From Clostridiales bacterium (GTDB lineage: Bacteria; Bacillota; Clostridia; Peptostreptococcales; Anaerovoracaceae): a DNA stretch of 5,070 nt. Below, one piece after another: positions 5,037 through 5,070 of this stretch (position 1 is the stretch's first letter; each line of letters opens with the position of its first letter). A program made the position numbers and the translations under genes. Where the stretch lies: positions 1 through 5,070 of the forward strand of contig JAAYHT010000116.1 of NCBI GenBank assembly GCA_012735285.1, given 5' to 3'. Below the pieces are notes generated by a model. That model was not told the DNA's origin. It worked only from the letters and a program-made list of their open reading frames with translations, and did no database searches.

Positions 5037-5070
5037 CAGACTGTCGACAAAGTCCGCTTTTTCAAGCGGA
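5037..5070 (+). repeat. 34-bp repeat, copy B (inverted relative to copy A)
   Basis: This is the exact reverse complement of 91-124. In this orientation it reads box CAGACTGTCGACAAAG (5037-5052), then hairpin arms TCCGCTT (5053-5059) and AAGCGGA (5064-5070) around the loop TTTC. If the sequence outside the window matches the flank of copy A, a run of T residues follows at once and the hairpin is a full intrinsic terminator for hup. As at copy A, a second, unrelated hairpin (5014-5036) abuts the box end of the repeat. The window ends with the hairpin, so the full length is unknown. Confidence 0.95.

Noticed and set aside
91..5070. The inverted 34-bp repeats as terminal repeats of a composite transposon or genomic island
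   Set aside because: There is no transposase or integrase, the enclosed genes are core sporulation and housekeeping genes in near-conserved order, and the repeats contain terminator-like hairpins beside gene ends. Target duplications cannot be checked because copy B ends at the window edge.

Overview
The window comes from a low-GC, Gram-positive, endospore-forming bacterium, most likely a clostridium (Bacillota, class Clostridia). The reasons are an AT-rich composition, strong AGGAGG-type ribosome binding sites, a clear SpoVT sporulation regulator, and the gene order spoVT - yabM-like flippase - mazG - hup. That order resembles the spoVT-yabM-yabN-yabO segment of Bacillus subtilis in its clostridial form. 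All five protein genes lie on the plus strand and fill positions 240-4993.

Left edge (1-239): no complete gene. A minus-strand sigma-A-like promoter (44-72) and an AGGAGG site (6-11, minus strand) suggest a divergent gene starting just outside the window. Next come a 34-bp repeat containing a hairpin (91-124), a strong plus-strand intrinsic terminator (126-155) and a good sigma-G-like promoter (170-198) that should drive spoVT in the forespore.

Centre: spoVT (240-791) is closed by its own terminator (826-857). An extended -10 promoter (868-876) then starts a unit of three tightly packed genes. These are an MTA/SAH-deaminase-like amidohydrolase (910-2199), a MOP-superfamily lipid or polysaccharide flippase of the SpoVB/YabM type (2220-3845), and a stand-alone MazG nucleotide pyrophosphohydrolase (3845-4651) whose start codon overlaps the flippase stop codon. 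The histone-like protein HU follows (4715-4993) with a very strong ribosome binding site and possibly its own promoter.

Right edge (4994-5070): a hairpin terminator (5014-5036) is followed directly by an exact reverse-complement copy of the 34-bp repeat (5037-5070), ending at the last base of the window. The genes belong to familiar families. They join forespore gene control (SpoVT), envelope precursor export (flippase), nucleotide housecleaning (MazG, amidohydrolase) and nucleoid packing (HU). The least explained feature is the pair of identical 34-bp elements, each lying between two hairpins, at the two ends of the gene block. I did not find a defence system, mobile element or CRISPR array.
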